This document shows positions 44,281-54,247 of a stretch of 64,000 nucleotides of DNA, piece after piece. How positions within the stretch are numbered: position 1 is the first letter of the stretch; every line of letters starts with the position of its first letter. The notes under the pieces are model-generated. The model was not told the origin of the DNA, did no database searches, and saw only the letters and a list, made by a program, of their open reading frames with translations. Position numbers and translations under genes: made by a program. The stretch covers positions 1-64,000 of the forward strand of contig NZ_JACIJK010000001.1 in assembly GCF_014199305.1 (NCBI RefSeq), read 5' to 3'. This stretch comes from Sphingomonas aerophila (lineage in GTDB: Bacteria > Pseudomonadota > Alphaproteobacteria > Sphingomonadales > Sphingomonadaceae).

Positions 44281-45188
44281 CAGCTGGTCCTTGCTGCGTG
44301 TTCGGGCATCTGCGCGGCCGGATCACCGGCGCGCTGCCGCGTAGTGAGCTCCGTCGGGTTCTGTTCCTCCCGCGAGGCGGCGCCCGTGTCGTTCTCACCC
44401 TGTAAGGCGTCGCGCGCATTTTCGGCGGCGCGGCCGCGGGGCCCCTTGAAATACTCCTGGATCCAGGGGTGATCGAGCGCCAGCAACTCGTCGATCGTGC
44501 CGACCGCGATCACTTTCTTGTCCGCCAGCACAGCGATCCGGTCACAGATCGCATACAATGTGTCGAGGTCATGGGTAATCAGGAACACCGTCAGCCCCAG
44601 CGTCTTCTGGAGCGACTTTGTAAGCCCGTCGAAGGCCGCAGCGCCGATCGGGTCGAGCCCAGCGGTAGGCTCATCAAGGAATAACAGTTCCGGGTCCAGC
44701 GCCAGCGCGCGGGCAAGGCCAGCCCGCTTCTTCATACCCCCGGACAGCTCAGCGGGATATTTGGGGCCAGCTTCCGCGGCAAGGCCGGTCATCACGACCT
44801 TGTAGGATGCGATCTCGGACAGAAGTGTAGGGTCCAGGTCGCGGTAGAATTCGCGAAGCGGCACCTCGACGTTTTCCGCGACGGTCAACGTCGAAAACAA
44901 GGCGCCGCCCTGGAACAGCACGCCCCATCTTTTGCGGATCTCGACCGCTTCGGTCTCTTCACGACCGATCGTGGGCTCGCCGAATACGGTGATGTCGCCG
45001 GCGTCTGGGGTCTGAAGGCCGATGATGGAGCGCATCAACACCGACTTACCCGTGCCCGATCCACCGACCACGCCCAGGATCTCACCGCGACGGACGTCCA
45101 GATCGAGCCCGTCATGGATCACCTGGTCGCCAAAGCTGTTGCGAAGGCCACGGACTTGAACGATCGGATCGGCTTGAGAATCGGCCAT
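44280..45188 (-). CDS. Mla-type ABC transporter ATP-binding protein
   Basis: A 302-residue ATPase: Walker A GGSGTGKS, Q-loop LFQGGALFS, signature LSGGMKKRAGLARALA, Walker B ELLFLDEPTAGLD and switch His in LITHDLD. The lines GDQVIHDGLDLDVRRGEILG and IGLQTPDAGDITVFGEP are typical of the MlaF family. A C-terminal extension of about 50 polar residues (GENDTGAASREEQNPTELTT) is not usual. ATG at 45188 overlaps the permease stop (TGATG); a GTG nine bases earlier is possible. Confidence 0.92.
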   Translation of the reverse strand: MADSQADPIVQVRGLRNSFGDQVIHDGLDLDVRRGEILGVVGGSGTGKSVLMRSIIGLQTPDAGDITVFGEPTIGREETEAVEIRKRWGVLFQGGALFSTLTVAENVEVPLREFYRDLDPTLLSEIASYKVVMTGLAAEAGPKYPAELSGGMKKRAGLARALALDPELLFLDEPTAGLDPIGAAAFDGLTKSLQKTLGLTVFLITHDLDTLYAICDRIAVLADKKVIAVGTIDELLALDHPWIQEYFKGPRGRAAENARDALQGENDTGAASREEQNPTELTTRQRAGDPAAQMPEHAARTS

Positions 45189-46294
45189 CAGAGCCACCCG
45201 ATCCGTTCAAAGAAGATGGCGAAAAAGGCGTCGATCACGATCACCAGGAAGATTGCCTGCACCACGGCGGAAGTCGTACGGGTACCGACCTGTTCGGCGT
45301 CGCTTTCGACCTGCATGCCCTGAAAGCAGCCCGCGATGGCGATGATCGCACCGAACACCGGCGCCTTGATCAAACCGACATACAGGTCGGTGATCGGCAC
45401 TACCTCCCGCAGCCGCGCCACATAGGTGACGGGCGGAATGTCGAGCTGTAACCAACACAGCAGCCCGCCTCCGATGATCGAGATGAGCGATGCGTAAAAG
45501 CCCAGAAGCGGCATCAGCAGCACGGCGGCGATGGTACGCGGCAGCACCAGCGCCTCCATCGGCGACACGCCGATGGTGCGCATCGCGTCGATTTCCTCGG
45601 TCAGCTTCATGGTGCCAAGCTGCGCGGCGAAGGCAGAGCCGGAACGTCCGGCGACCATGATCGCGGTCATCAGCACGCCAAGTTCGCGCAAGGTGATCCG
45701 ACCAACCAGGTTGATAGTGAAAGCCTCCGCGCCGAACTGACGAAGCTGCACCGCCCCCTGCTGCGCGATGACGATGCCAATCAGGAAACTCATCAGGCCG
45801 ATGATGCCCAGCGCTGATACGCCGACCACCTCGAACCGTTGAACCACCGCGTTGAAGCGGAACCGCTGCGGATGGCGCATCACGGCGAACAGGGCGATGA
45901 TCGTCGCGCCCAGGAAACCTAGCAGGCCATGCAGCGTCCGGATCGAGATCACGATCGCGTCGCCAATCTCGCCCAGCACCCGACGGAACGGAGCGACATA
46001 GGCAGGGCGACGGCTGACCGGCACGTCTGCGGCGACGACTTGGTCCATCAGGTGCTGACCGTCGGCATCCAACCCCTCGATGCGCGCGTCATGGCGCGCG
46101 GCGAAGCGATGCACGACCCAGGCGCCGACAGTGTCGATCCGCGTCACGCTGCTGAGGTCGACCACCCCGACATGGCCTGACACCGCCTCAAGCCGCTCCG
46201 GCAGGGTTCCGAGGCTGGCAAGCGACAGGTTGCCGGTGAAGCGTACGACCCCGTCGCCCCCACCCCCTTCGTCGAAATCGGCCATGGGCTTCAT
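45188..46294 (-). CDS. MlaE-family permease with N-terminal STAS-like domain
   Basis: A 368-residue protein. Residues about 15-100 form a STAS-like domain (FTGNLSLASLGTLPERL, VVDLSSVTRIDTVGAWVVHR), the role MlaB plays as a separate protein in E. coli. The permease (about 125-368) has GLMSFLIGIVIAQQGAVQLR, RELGVLMTAIMVAGRSGSAF, MKLTEEIDAMRTIGVSPMEA and a final VIVIDAFFAIFFERIGWL. First gene of the four-gene operon that moves phospholipids between membranes. No MlaC-type periplasmic shuttle is in the window. Confidence 0.92.
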   Translation of the reverse strand: MKPMADFDEGGGGDGVVRFTGNLSLASLGTLPERLEAVSGHVGVVDLSSVTRIDTVGAWVVHRFAARHDARIEGLDADGQHLMDQVVAADVPVSRRPAYVAPFRRVLGEIGDAIVISIRTLHGLLGFLGATIIALFAVMRHPQRFRFNAVVQRFEVVGVSALGIIGLMSFLIGIVIAQQGAVQLRQFGAEAFTINLVGRITLRELGVLMTAIMVAGRSGSAFAAQLGTMKLTEEIDAMRTIGVSPMEALVLPRTIAAVLLMPLLGFYASLISIIGGGLLCWLQLDIPPVTYVARLREVVPITDLYVGLIKAPVFGAIIAIAGCFQGMQVESDAEQVGTRTTSAVVQAIFLVIVIDAFFAIFFERIGWL

Positions 46295-46370
46295 CGCCTG
46301 CCTCTTTGGGCGAAACCTGAACGAACGGCAAGCCGGTAGCCATTCGCGACCGACCGCTCATAGCGGCCCG

Positions 46371-47639
46371 TCACAGCAGGGTGTCGACCGCGTGGATGAC
46401 GAGCCCCACCATGCCGCCCACCAGTGTGCCGTTGACGCGGATATACTGCAGGTCGCGGCCGACCGCATTTTCCAGCCGGCGCGTGATCGTGCGCGTGTCC
46501 CAGCCCTTTACAGTTTCCGACACCAGCCGGACGATCACGTCGCCATAGTCTGCAGCCACGCCGACCGTCGCACGGCGGGTGAAGCGGTTGATACTGTTGG
46601 CCAAGCGCCGATCGGTCGCCAACGTATCACCGATCTGACGCAGGATGTCGCCCAGCCTGCCCGCCATGGCGGCCTCCGGATCGCGGGCCACCGATAGCAG
46701 CACGCCACGCAATTGCTCCCACAAACCTTCCAGCCAGCGACCAACCGCGGGGTTGGCGATCATCTCATCCTTGATCGCCGCTACCTTGGCCTGCGTCTCA
46801 GGATCATGCCGCAGGTTCCAGGCGAACCGGTCAAGGGCTTCCTCCGCGCGGAGCAGCATCGGGTGTTCGGGGTTGTCGGCCATGTCGGCCAGCATGTTCT
46901 GCAGGCCGCTGATCAGCTTGTTGGCGACCGTTTCGTCCAGCCCCGTCCAGCGCAGAATGGAGCCGGCACGCTCGCTCACCATCTGCCGGATCAGATGATC
47001 ATTCGCGGCCAGCGCCCGCGCGGCCCAGCGGATCACAGCCTCCAGCAAGGGCTTGTGACGGTTCTCGCGCATGGCAGCCACCAGGAGGCGCCCGGCAAGC
47101 GGTCCAACTTCAACCTGACGCAGCCGTTCGCCAGCCATGGTCCGGATCATGCCGCCCAGGCGCGCCGGATCCAGCGACTCGAGCACCTGCGCGACCAGCT
47201 TGGATGCGCCCGCGCGAAAGCGGCCTCCTGCCCCTTCGGGGGGATCGGTCAACCAGCGGGCCGCCGCACCGGCAACATCCAGCCGGCGCATCCGCCTGGC
47301 GATGACGCCCGTGACCAAGAAGTTCGCGCGCAGGAACGACGCGAGCTGGTCACCAATCCGGTCCTTGTTGCGCGGCACGATCGCGGTGTGCGGGATGGGC
47401 AGGCCAAGGGGATGGCGGAACAGGGCCGTCACGGCAAACCAGTCGGCGAGCCCGCCCACCATTGCCGCTTCGGCAAAGGCGCGGACATAGCCCCAGGCCG
47501 GATGCACCCCCACCAGGGTGCGGCTGACCAGGAACAACGCCGCCATGACGACCAGCAACCCGGTCGCGACCAGGCGCATCCTGACCAGGCCCGCGGGGGT
47601 CGCCTCCTCGGCCAGCGACGCGCGGGATACAGTCCTCAT
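46371..47639 (-). CDS. DUF445 family membrane protein
   Basis: A 422-residue protein: N-terminal helix (LVATGLLVVMAALFLVSRTL), the DUF445 hallmark GYVRAFAEAAMVGGLADWFA, then ALFRHPLGLPIPHTAIVPRN and a long helical body. It ends IRVNGTLVGGMVGLVIHAVD, a second membrane-spanning segment. DUF445 proteins are inner-membrane proteins of unknown role. The first ATG comes five bases after a perfect hairpin and has no ribosome site; an internal ATG at 47579 is an alternative start. Confidence 0.88.
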   Translation of the reverse strand: MRTVSRASLAEEATPAGLVRMRLVATGLLVVMAALFLVSRTLVGVHPAWGYVRAFAEAAMVGGLADWFAVTALFRHPLGLPIPHTAIVPRNKDRIGDQLASFLRANFLVTGVIARRMRRLDVAGAAARWLTDPPEGAGGRFRAGASKLVAQVLESLDPARLGGMIRTMAGERLRQVEVGPLAGRLLVAAMRENRHKPLLEAVIRWAARALAANDHLIRQMVSERAGSILRWTGLDETVANKLISGLQNMLADMADNPEHPMLLRAEEALDRFAWNLRHDPETQAKVAAIKDEMIANPAVGRWLEGLWEQLRGVLLSVARDPEAAMAGRLGDILRQIGDTLATDRRLANSINRFTRRATVGVAADYGDVIVRLVSETVKGWDTRTITRRLENAVGRDLQYIRVNGTLVGGMVGLVIHAVDTLL

Positions 47640-47643
47640 GCCC

Positions 47644-47671
47644 GAACAATCCCCGACACGGGGGATTGTTC
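47644..47671 (-). terminator. Perfect hairpin between RND operon and DUF445 gene
   Basis: An 11-base perfect inverted repeat, GAACAATCCCC and GGGGATTGTTC, with a six-base loop. It lies 27 bases after the RND permease stop and four bases before the DUF445 start codon. It probably ends the RND transcript, although no T-tract follows, and it could also affect DUF445 translation. Confidence 0.5.
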
Positions 47672-47697
47672 AAGCAATGGTCGCGCCGGGGCGATCG

Positions 47698-50600
47698 TTA
47701 TTCGGCCGCGGGCAGGCTGGCCGGACCCCGATGGTGTCCGATCGGCGTCGGCGCGGGATGGCCGTCGATCACCGGGCCCAGCTCGTCGCCGGGGCGATAG
47801 GTAAGCAAACGCCGCCCAAGCTTGCGCCCGATCGTCTGCTCGACGCCCAGCGCCAGGCTGAAGCTCGACGGCACGATCAGCAGCGTCAGCACGGTGGACA
47901 GGATCAGCCCGCCCATCACCGTCACGCTCATCGGCGCGCGGAAGGAGCTGTCGCCGGTTAGCGACAGGGCGGTCGGGATCATGCCCGCGACCATAGCGAC
48001 CGTGGTCATCACGATCGGCTGCGCGCGCTTGTGGCCCGCGTCCAGGATCGCATCCATCCGACGCACGCCCTTGCTCATTTCCTCCAGCGCGAAGTCGACC
48101 AGCAGGATCGAGTTCTTCGCGACGATGCCGAGCAGCATCAGCAGGCCGATATAAACGGGCAGCGACACGGCCATCCCGGCGACCTTGAGCGCGATGCACG
48201 CCCCCAACGGCGCCAGGAACAGCGAGCCAAGGTTGACGAACGGCGGCAGGAAGCGGCGATACAGGAGCACCAGCACCGCAAAGAGCAGGAAGAAGCCTGC
48301 ACACACGGCGATGATGATGTTGGTGATCAGCTCCTGCTGCCCCTTGGCCTCGCCCGTGGACAGGCGGGTGATGCCGACCGGCAGGTTCTTGATGGCCGGC
48401 AGTTGGTCCACCAGCTTCATCGCGTCACCCTGCTGCACGCCAGGCGCTAGGTCGGCGCTGATCGTCAGCTGACGCTGCTGCGCAATGCGGTCGATCTGCG
48501 TCGCGCCCGCACCGAAGCCGATATCGGCCACCACCTTGAGCGGCACCGAACCGCCGCTCTGGGTCGGCACGGCCAGGTTCTCGATGTTCGCCAGCCGCTC
48601 ACGCGAGCTGCGGGCAAAGGTCACGCGGATCGGGATCTGGCGATCCGACAAGGAGAAGCGTGCCGAGTTTTGGTCGATGTCGCCGATGGTGGCGACCCGG
48701 ATCGCGTTTGACAGCGCCGACGTAGTGATGCCGAGGTCGGCAGCCAGGTCCAGCCGTGGCTTGATCACGATCTCCGGCCGCTGCAGCCCGCCTTCGGTAC
48801 GGGGCGCCTGCAGCACCTTGATGCCGCCCATCTGCTCGACAATGGCGTCGCCTGCCGCCTGCAGCTTGACGGGATCATCGCCCCCCAGCGTCAGCGTCAG
48901 CCCGCGGGTCGGGCCGCCCCAGCCACCATAGTTCTGGAACGCCACCCGCGCGTCGGGGATCGCCGACAGCTGCGGGGTCAGCGAGCGCTCGAACTCCTTG
49001 CTGGTCACCTTGCGATCTTCGCGCAGCTGCGCGGTGACGCGGCCGTTGCCGACAAAGGCACGCTGATAGACCGAATCGACGATCTGCTTCTGGGCGGACA
49101 GGATGGTGGCCACCCGGTTCACGACCGCTTCCGTCTGTTCCAGCGTGGATCCCGGCGGCATGTCGATCGAGACCGACGACCGGTCGCTGTCACGTTCGGG
49201 CTGGAACTGCTGTGGCAGCGTCGCGAAAATCGCAACGGTCAGCACCAGGGCAAGCGCGGCGATCCCCATCACCCAGACGCGATGGTCCAGCAATCGGGCG
49301 AACGCACGCCCGATCCGTCCCCGCGCCCGCTCACGCGCGCGACGCATACGGGTCAGGTCCACCGTCCAGCGCAGCGCGCGCATATAGGCCCGCATGACTA
49401 ACCCGTCCGGGACCTCGCGGTGACCTTCGTCCTTCAGGAAATAGGCCGCGATCATGGGCGTGATCAGGCGCGCGACGGCAAGGCTCATCAGCACTGCCGC
49501 AACCACCGTCAGGCCGAAATTCTTGAAGAACTGCCCCGAAATGCCCGGCATCACGGAAACCGGCAGGAACACCGCGACGATCGACATGGTGGTCGCCAGC
49601 ACCGCGAGGCCGATCTCGTCAGCGGCGTCAATGGACGCCTGATAAGCGTTCTTGCCCATTCGCATGTGGCGGACGATATTTTCGATCTCCACGATCGCGT
49701 CATCGACCAGCACACCGGCGACCAGGCTCAGTGCCAACAGGGTCATGCCGTTCAGGCTGAACCCCATCATGTCCATAAAAAAGAAGGTCGGCACCGCCGA
49801 CAACGGGATGGCAAGCGCCGAGATCGCCGTTGCGCGCCAATCGCGCAGGAACAGGAACACGACCACGACGGCCAGCACCGCGCCTTCGATCATGGCGTCG
49901 ATCGCGCCATGATATTCCTGCTCGGTATCATTGACACTGGTCGACAGCAGGTGGAACTTCACCTTGGGATTGCGCTGCTCCAGCGCTTTCAGCTTCTTTT
50001 CCGCCTCACGGAACACCGTCACGTCGGACGCGCCCTTGGAACGCTTGAAATCGAACGACACGACCTGCTGCCCATTCACCGCGGCGCGGCTGGTCTGATC
50101 CGCATAGGCGTCGCGCACGTCGGCGATGTCAGACAGGCGCACGGTGCGGCCGTTCCCGATGCTGATCAGCGACTGGCCAAGCGCAAAGGCGTCGGCGGCG
50201 TTGCCGAGCACACGCACCGACTGCTCGGAACCCGCGATCTGGGCTTTGCCGCCCGTCGCGTTCAGGTTCACCGCGCGCAACTGCTGGTTCACCGCGGGCG
50301 CTGTCAGGCCATAGGATTGCAGCTTCACCGGATCGAGAATGACGCGAATTTCCCGCGACACGCCGCCGTTGCGGCTGACTCCGCCCAGGCCCGGGATCGA
50401 CAGCAGCTCCTTGGTCACGGTGTCGTCGATGTACCAGCTCAGCTGCTCGACCGTCATGTCGCTGGTGATCGCGGAGAAATTCGCGATGTCGTTGTCGGAC
50501 GTGTCGACCCGGCCGATCTGCGGCTCCAGTATGCCGTCGGGCAGGTCGGAGCGGATCTGGGTGATGGCGCTGCGAAGATCCTCCGCCGCGCGATCGATGT

Positions 50601-50907
50601 TGGCGCCGATCTTCAGCTGCAGAACGGTCTGCGAGCTACCCTCTTGCACCGTGGAGCGAAGCTCGTCGACGCCCTGAACGTTGCGGGCGGCAGCTTCGAC
50701 CCGCTTGGTAACCTGCGTTTCCAGCTCGCTCGGCGCGGCGCCCGGTTGGCTGATCGCGACATAGGCGATCGGGATGTCGATGTCCGGGTTCTGGTTGACG
50801 TCCATCCGCATAAAGCTGACGATTCCCGCCAGCGTCAGCGCGATAAACATCACGATAGGCGGCACCGGATTCCGGATCGCCCAGGCGGAGATGTTGCGAA
50901 AGCTCAT
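47698..50907 (-). CDS. RND-family efflux permease (AcrB/MdtB-like)
   Basis: A 1069-residue inner-membrane proton antiporter. It opens [19 protein letters not shown] and shows the usual two halves with large periplasmic loops, 12 helices, and the proton-relay Asp pair in [18 protein letters not shown] (about 405). [18 protein letters not shown] and [19 protein letters not shown] motifs are present. It probably exports hydrophobic drugs or detergents through an outer-membrane channel that is not encoded nearby. It overlaps the adaptor stop by four bases, so the two form an operon. Confidence 0.95.
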   Translation of the reverse strand: MSFRNISAWAIRNPVPPIVMFIALTLAGIVSFMRMDVNQNPDIDIPIAYVAISQPGAAPSELETQVTKRVEAAARNVQGVDELRSTVQEGSSQTVLQLKIGANIDRAAEDLRSAITQIRSDLPDGILEPQIGRVDTSDNDIANFSAITSDMTVEQLSWYIDDTVTKELLSIPGLGGVSRNGGVSREIRVILDPVKLQSYGLTAPAVNQQLRAVNLNATGGKAQIAGSEQSVRVLGNAADAFALGQSLISIGNGRTVRLSDIADVRDAYADQTSRAAVNGQQVVSFDFKRSKGASDVTVFREAEKKLKALEQRNPKVKFHLLSTSVNDTEQEYHGAIDAMIEGAVLAVVVVFLFLRDWRATAISALAIPLSAVPTFFFMDMMGFSLNGMTLLALSLVAGVLVDDAIVEIENIVRHMRMGKNAYQASIDAADEIGLAVLATTMSIVAVFLPVSVMPGISGQFFKNFGLTVVAAVLMSLAVARLITPMIAAYFLKDEGHREVPDGLVMRAYMRALRWTVDLTRMRRARERARGRIGRAFARLLDHRVWVMGIAALALVLTVAIFATLPQQFQPERDSDRSSVSIDMPPGSTLEQTEAVVNRVATILSAQKQIVDSVYQRAFVGNGRVTAQLREDRKVTSKEFERSLTPQLSAIPDARVAFQNYGGWGGPTRGLTLTLGGDDPVKLQAAGDAIVEQMGGIKVLQAPRTEGGLQRPEIVIKPRLDLAADLGITTSALSNAIRVATIGDIDQNSARFSLSDRQIPIRVTFARSSRERLANIENLAVPTQSGGSVPLKVVADIGFGAGATQIDRIAQQRQLTISADLAPGVQQGDAMKLVDQLPAIKNLPVGITRLSTGEAKGQQELITNIIIAVCAGFFLLFAVLVLLYRRFLPPFVNLGSLFLAPLGACIALKVAGMAVSLPVYIGLLMLLGIVAKNSILLVDFALEEMSKGVRRMDAILDAGHKRAQPIVMTTVAMVAGMIPTALSLTGDSSFRAPMSVTVMGGLILSTVLTLLIVPSSFSLALGVEQTIGRKLGRRLLTYRPGDELGPVIDGHPAPTPIGHHRGPASLPAAE

Positions 50908-52103
50908 GTGCGGTTGCCGTTCGCCTGGAGCACGGGCTTGACCTGCTGCCCGGGGTTAAGGAACGCACCCGCCGCGAGCACGACCTTTTCCGTCCCGCTC
51001 AGGCCCTGGGCGATCGACACGCCGGTATCGTTGACGGTGCCGATCTTCACCGGACGGCGCTGCACGCGGTTATCCGCCCCGACGACATAGACGTAGTTAC
51101 CCGTCCGATCGCTTTGTACGGCCGATTCGGGCAGCAGGGGCACAGTCGCCGCGCCGCTGACCACCGTGGCCGTCGCAAAGCCGCCGGGTCGCAGCGCCGG
51201 GTCATAGCGCAACTGGATGCGTGCGATGCCCTGCCGGCTTTGCGGATCGATAACGGGCGACACCTGCCATACCGTGCCGGCGAACTGCCTGTTGCTGCCC
51301 ACCGGAACGACGCTGGCGCGGGCGCCGGGGCGCAGGCCGGCCAGGTCGGACTCGGCCATCAGAGCTCGCATTTCCATCTCACCGCCCATTGCCATGCGGA
51401 ACAGCACGCCCGAGCCGGAGGATACGATCTGCCCGGGCTCTACCTGCCGGGTAAGCACCAGCCCGGCGGCGGGCGCGCGTATGTCGAGCCGTCCGTTACG
51501 CGCCCGCGCCTCGGCAAAGGTGGCCTGTGCGACGTTCACACGCGCCGCCGCTGCATCGCGGGTGGCAGCCTTGCGCTGCAGGTCGGCCTTGGAGATGAAG
51601 CCGCGGTCAACCAGCTGCTGCGCGCGATCGAGCTCGGATTGCGCGATGGACAGGTCGGAACGCGCAACGTTGATCTGTGCTGCCAGGCTGTTGGCAGTCT
51701 GAACCTGGACGGACCGGTCCACCAAGGCCAGGACCTGGCCCGCGCGCACCCACTGTCCGGGCTCCACCAATACCTGGCGGACTAGCCCGCCCTCACCCGC
51801 GACGCCGACCGGCATCTCGCGCTTTGCTGCCAAGGAACCGGTGGCGGAGATCTGGCGATCCACCACCTGACGGCCCGGGACCGTGACCGTGACGCTTGGC
51901 AACTGGGCCACCACGCCCGCCCCCGCCGGCGCCGCGGCCTTTTTATGGCCGAGCATCCACCACGCGCCCAGCAAGGCCAGCAACGCAAGCGCGCCGCCGA
52001 TCAGCCAACGCCGACGCGTGCGGGCGCGATCGGCCCCTTCGTCGCCATAGCCGGGCAACGCTAGCCGCTCCTCGCCGCTGACCTGTCCCGACTCGTAGTT
52101 CAT
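50904..52103 (-). CDS. RND efflux periplasmic adaptor
   Basis: A 399-residue membrane-fusion protein. One helix (WLIGGALALLALLGAWWML, about 40-58), then lipoyl halves (GSLAAKREMPVGVAGEGGLV; GRLDIRAPAAGLVLTRQVEP), an alpha-hairpin between them, a beta-barrel (VSPVIDPQSRQGIARIQLR) and a membrane-proximal domain. It bridges the permease and an outer-membrane factor. The ATG at 52103 is favoured over an earlier in-frame ATG at 52136 because a typical short cytoplasmic N-terminus follows. Confidence 0.92.
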   Translation of the reverse strand: MNYESGQVSGEERLALPGYGDEGADRARTRRRWLIGGALALLALLGAWWMLGHKKAAAPAGAGVVAQLPSVTVTVPGRQVVDRQISATGSLAAKREMPVGVAGEGGLVRQVLVEPGQWVRAGQVLALVDRSVQVQTANSLAAQINVARSDLSIAQSELDRAQQLVDRGFISKADLQRKAATRDAAAARVNVAQATFAEARARNGRLDIRAPAAGLVLTRQVEPGQIVSSGSGVLFRMAMGGEMEMRALMAESDLAGLRPGARASVVPVGSNRQFAGTVWQVSPVIDPQSRQGIARIQLRYDPALRPGGFATATVVSGAATVPLLPESAVQSDRTGNYVYVVGADNRVQRRPVKIGTVNDTGVSIAQGLSGTEKVVLAAGAFLNPGQQVKPVLQANGNRT

Positions 52104-52321
52104 CCGCCCCACCCATTGTCGCTGCCGCTCAGGCACGCTGCCGCGCTGTATTACGAGAATAAGGCACCGGGCTCAAGCCCCGTCGAGAGCCCAAGTGCCA
52201 GGCTCGTCACAGCCCAAGGCCGCAGGCATGGAGCGTCCCGCGCGCAGGTGCAAGCGCGACGTTCAGCCGGTGTTGTAACAGGTCCGGCCATCGCAGGACG
52301 TGAAGTAAACAGGAGAACATC

Positions 52322-53056
52322 ATGCGGAAAATGACGTGGCAGATCGCGGCGCTTGCATTGGCGGGGGCAAGCGCAGCGAGCGCCGGCGCGCAGGTGGCGC
52401 CTGCGGTGGAACCAATGGTGCCGGCATCGGGAACGGTTCTGGACGTCACGGCGCAGGGCCTGTCGACGCGTGTGCCCGACGTGGCAACGATCCGCGCCGG
52501 CGTCGTGACCCAGGGAACAACAGCCGCAACTGCCCTCAGCGACAACGCAGCCCGCATGGGCCGCGTGCTGCAGGCGTTGCGGCGCGCGGGCGTGGCGGCG
52601 CGCGACATCAGCACCAGCAGCGTCACTCTCCAGCCGCAATATCGCTATGGTGAGAACCAGCCCCCGGTGATCACCGGTTATCAGGCAACCAACAGCGTGG
52701 CGGTACGCTTTCGCGACATAGCCCGCGCAGGAACGATCCTGGACGCGCTGGTTGCGGAAGGAGCCAACCAGATCGACGGCCCGGCGCTGGCCATCGACGA
52801 CCCCGACGCGGCATTGAACGAGGCCCGGGCCGACGCGGTCAAGCGCGCCCGCACCCGCGCGGACCTGTACGCCCGTGCAGCAGGCCTCAACGTCGTGCGG
52901 GTCGTCTCGATCGCGGAAGCCGGGCAGGACACCGGCGAACCGGGCCAGCCACCGATGGTCCAGATGCGCATGGCGGCAGCCGCTCCGCGGACGGAGATCG
53001 TCGCCGGGGAAAAGCAGGTGAGCGCCACCTTGTCGGTCCGCTTTCTGCTTCGCTGA
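52322..53056 (+). CDS. SIMPL domain (DUF541) periplasmic protein
   Basis: A 244-residue secreted protein: signal peptide MRKMTWQIAALALAGASAAS, then the SIMPL domain with LDVTAQGLSTRVPDVATIRA, ARDISTSSVTLQPQYRYGEN, a central NQIDGPALAIDDPDAALNEA and KRARTRADLYARAAGL. Related proteins (E. coli YggE, BP26) reduce oxidative damage by an unknown mechanism. ATG with AGGAG. Ends at a strong hairpin terminator shared with the convergent gene. Confidence 0.9.
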   Translation: MRKMTWQIAALALAGASAASAGAQVAPAVEPMVPASGTVLDVTAQGLSTRVPDVATIRAGVVTQGTTAATALSDNAARMGRVLQALRRAGVAARDISTSSVTLQPQYRYGENQPPVITGYQATNSVAVRFRDIARAGTILDALVAEGANQIDGPALAIDDPDAALNEARADAVKRARTRADLYARAAGLNVVRVVSIAEAGQDTGEPGQPPMVQMRMAAAAPRTEIVAGEKQVSATLSVRFLLR

Positions 53057-53064
53057 TGCAAAAA

Positions 53065-53093
53065 GGGGCCGCCGCGTTGCCCGCGGCGGCCCC
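53065..53093. terminator. Bidirectional intrinsic terminator
   Basis: A perfect 12-base GC-rich stem (GGGGCCGCCGCG / CGCGGCGGCCCC) with a five-base loop, flanked by AAAAA on the left and CTTGCTT on the right. It lies between the convergent SIMPL and GlsB/YeaQ-type genes and should stop transcription from the right well (T-run on the minus strand) and from the left less strongly. Confidence 0.85.
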
Positions 53094-53118
53094 CTTGCTT
53101 ACGTCCGACGAAGTGCGC

Positions 53119-53376
53119 TTAGCGCACGCTGCCGCGACGAACGAGGTTCACGATCGCAAGCAGGATGATCGCGCCGAGCAACGACACCAGGAAGGACTGG
53201 ATGGTCAGCCCGCTGCTGTTGATCGACCCGCCATTGATGATCAGGCCGCCCAGGAAGGCGCCCACGATGCCCACGATGATGTTGAGGAAGATGCCCTGCT
53301 GGGCGTCGGTCCGCATGATGATGCTCGCCAGCCAGCCGATGACGCCGCCAACGACTAGCCAAAGGATGATACCCAT
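53119..53376 (-). CDS. GlsB/YeaQ/YmgE-type membrane protein
   Basis: An 85-residue protein with three helices: MGIILWLVVGGVIGWLASII, IFLNIIVGIVGAFLGGLIIN and LVSLLGAIILLAIVNLV. The motif GWLAS-x-x-M and the Gly-rich second helix define the transglycosylase-associated (YeaQ/GlsB) family, linked to stress response by expression, with no known reaction. ATG at 53376 has GGAGGG upstream; earlier in-frame starts give an atypical N-terminus. Confidence 0.9.
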   Translation of the reverse strand: MGIILWLVVGGVIGWLASIIMRTDAQQGIFLNIIVGIVGAFLGGLIINGGSINSSGLTIQSFLVSLLGAIILLAIVNLVRRGSVR

Positions 53377-53468
53377 TACTCGTTCCCTCCGTTGCCGCCC
53401 CTTGGTGGGCCGTGCCGGAAGAACCGAAAGCGCCCCGACTAGTTCCGCCTCCGTATCGATAACATTGA

Positions 53469-53768
53469 TCAATACTTTTGCTGGCGCTCATATAGGGTGC
53501 GATAATGTTGGATGCGGGTCACCCGCAGCCCCGGCATCCCCGAACGGTCAATGGCACGCTGCCAGCCGGCAAATTCCTCCACGGTCAGGCGGTAGCGTTC
53601 GCAAACCTCGTCGACCGAGAGCAGCCCGCCGTTCACGGCTGCCACCACTTCCGCCTTTCGGCGAACCACCCAGCGCGTCGTGTCGGGCGGCGGCAGCGTG
53701 TCCAGCGTCAGCTGTTCACCCAGCGGCCCGATCACCTTGGCAGGACGGATCTTCTGGTTCTCGATCAT
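53469..53768 (-). CDS. sciP: SciP-type CtrA inhibitor (DUF1153)
   Basis: A 99-residue helix-turn-helix protein: MIENQKIRPAKVIGPLGEQL, DTLPPPDTTRWVVRRKAEVV, LLSVDEVCERYRLTVEEFAG and MPGLRVTRIQHYR. It matches SciP of Caulobacter in the PPxxTRWVxRRKAxVVxAVxxGLLS core. SciP binds CtrA and blocks activation of CtrA target genes in G1 cells. Restricted to alphaproteobacteria, so a good taxonomic marker. ATG at 53768 fits the family start, with AAGAGG upstream. Confidence 0.9.
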   Translation of the reverse strand: MIENQKIRPAKVIGPLGEQLTLDTLPPPDTTRWVVRRKAEVVAAVNGGLLSVDEVCERYRLTVEEFAGWQRAIDRSGMPGLRVTRIQHYRTLYERQQKY

Positions 53769-53869
53769 GGTTTCTTGCCTCTTGGGGGCCGAGGCCCCGT
53801 CATTCCCTGTTCCTGACCGGTACCCCGGCCCATTGAAGATCGCCTGAAGCGGGTCGGTAAACGCCGCCT

Positions 53870-54118
53870 TCATGGCTCGTCCCACAGCACGATCAGCGCT
53901 GCGAGCGCCCCGTTGAATGCGCCGTCGGCCGGCGCGAACAGATCGGGTTCGGGCTGAACGACCGCAGCCGCCGCAACGTCGCTATCCACCCTTGCTTGCG
54001 CCACCGCGGTCGGGCTTGCCGCCTGACGCGCCGCGACCCCCACCATCAGCACGGCGAGGTCGCCGGGCAGCAGTGTCACCTCACGGTGGCGGTCATAACG
54101 GGCAAAGCTCAGGTCCAA
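53870..54118 (-). CDS. Doubtful small protein upstream of sciP
   Basis: An 82-codon frame starting at [40 protein letters not shown] and an acidic, Ala-rich end. The codon pattern looks fairly coding-like and it points the same way as sciP, 101 bases upstream of it. There is no ATG, no ribosome site and no recognised family, so it may instead be part of the leader region shared with the divergent mnmA gene. Confidence 0.35.
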   Translation of the reverse strand: MDLSFARYDRHREVTLLPGDLAVLMVGVAARQAASPTAVAQARVDSDVAAAAVVQPEPDLFAPADGAFNGALAALIVLWDEP

Positions 54119-54247
54119 GCGGCGCTGCTTTCATGCATTCCAACGGGACCGACGCTGTACGCAGGTCGTCGTGAAGGGGGCGTAAAGCCGCCGGCAAGAA
54201 AGCGTGAACCTTCCCTAACGCGAACGCCGGCCCTATCTGCGTCCGGC

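Noticed and set aside
49420..51090. 556-codon plus-strand frame opposite the RND genes
   Set aside because: His/Arg/Gln-rich mirror of the RND permease and adaptor; a common artefact in GC-rich DNA.
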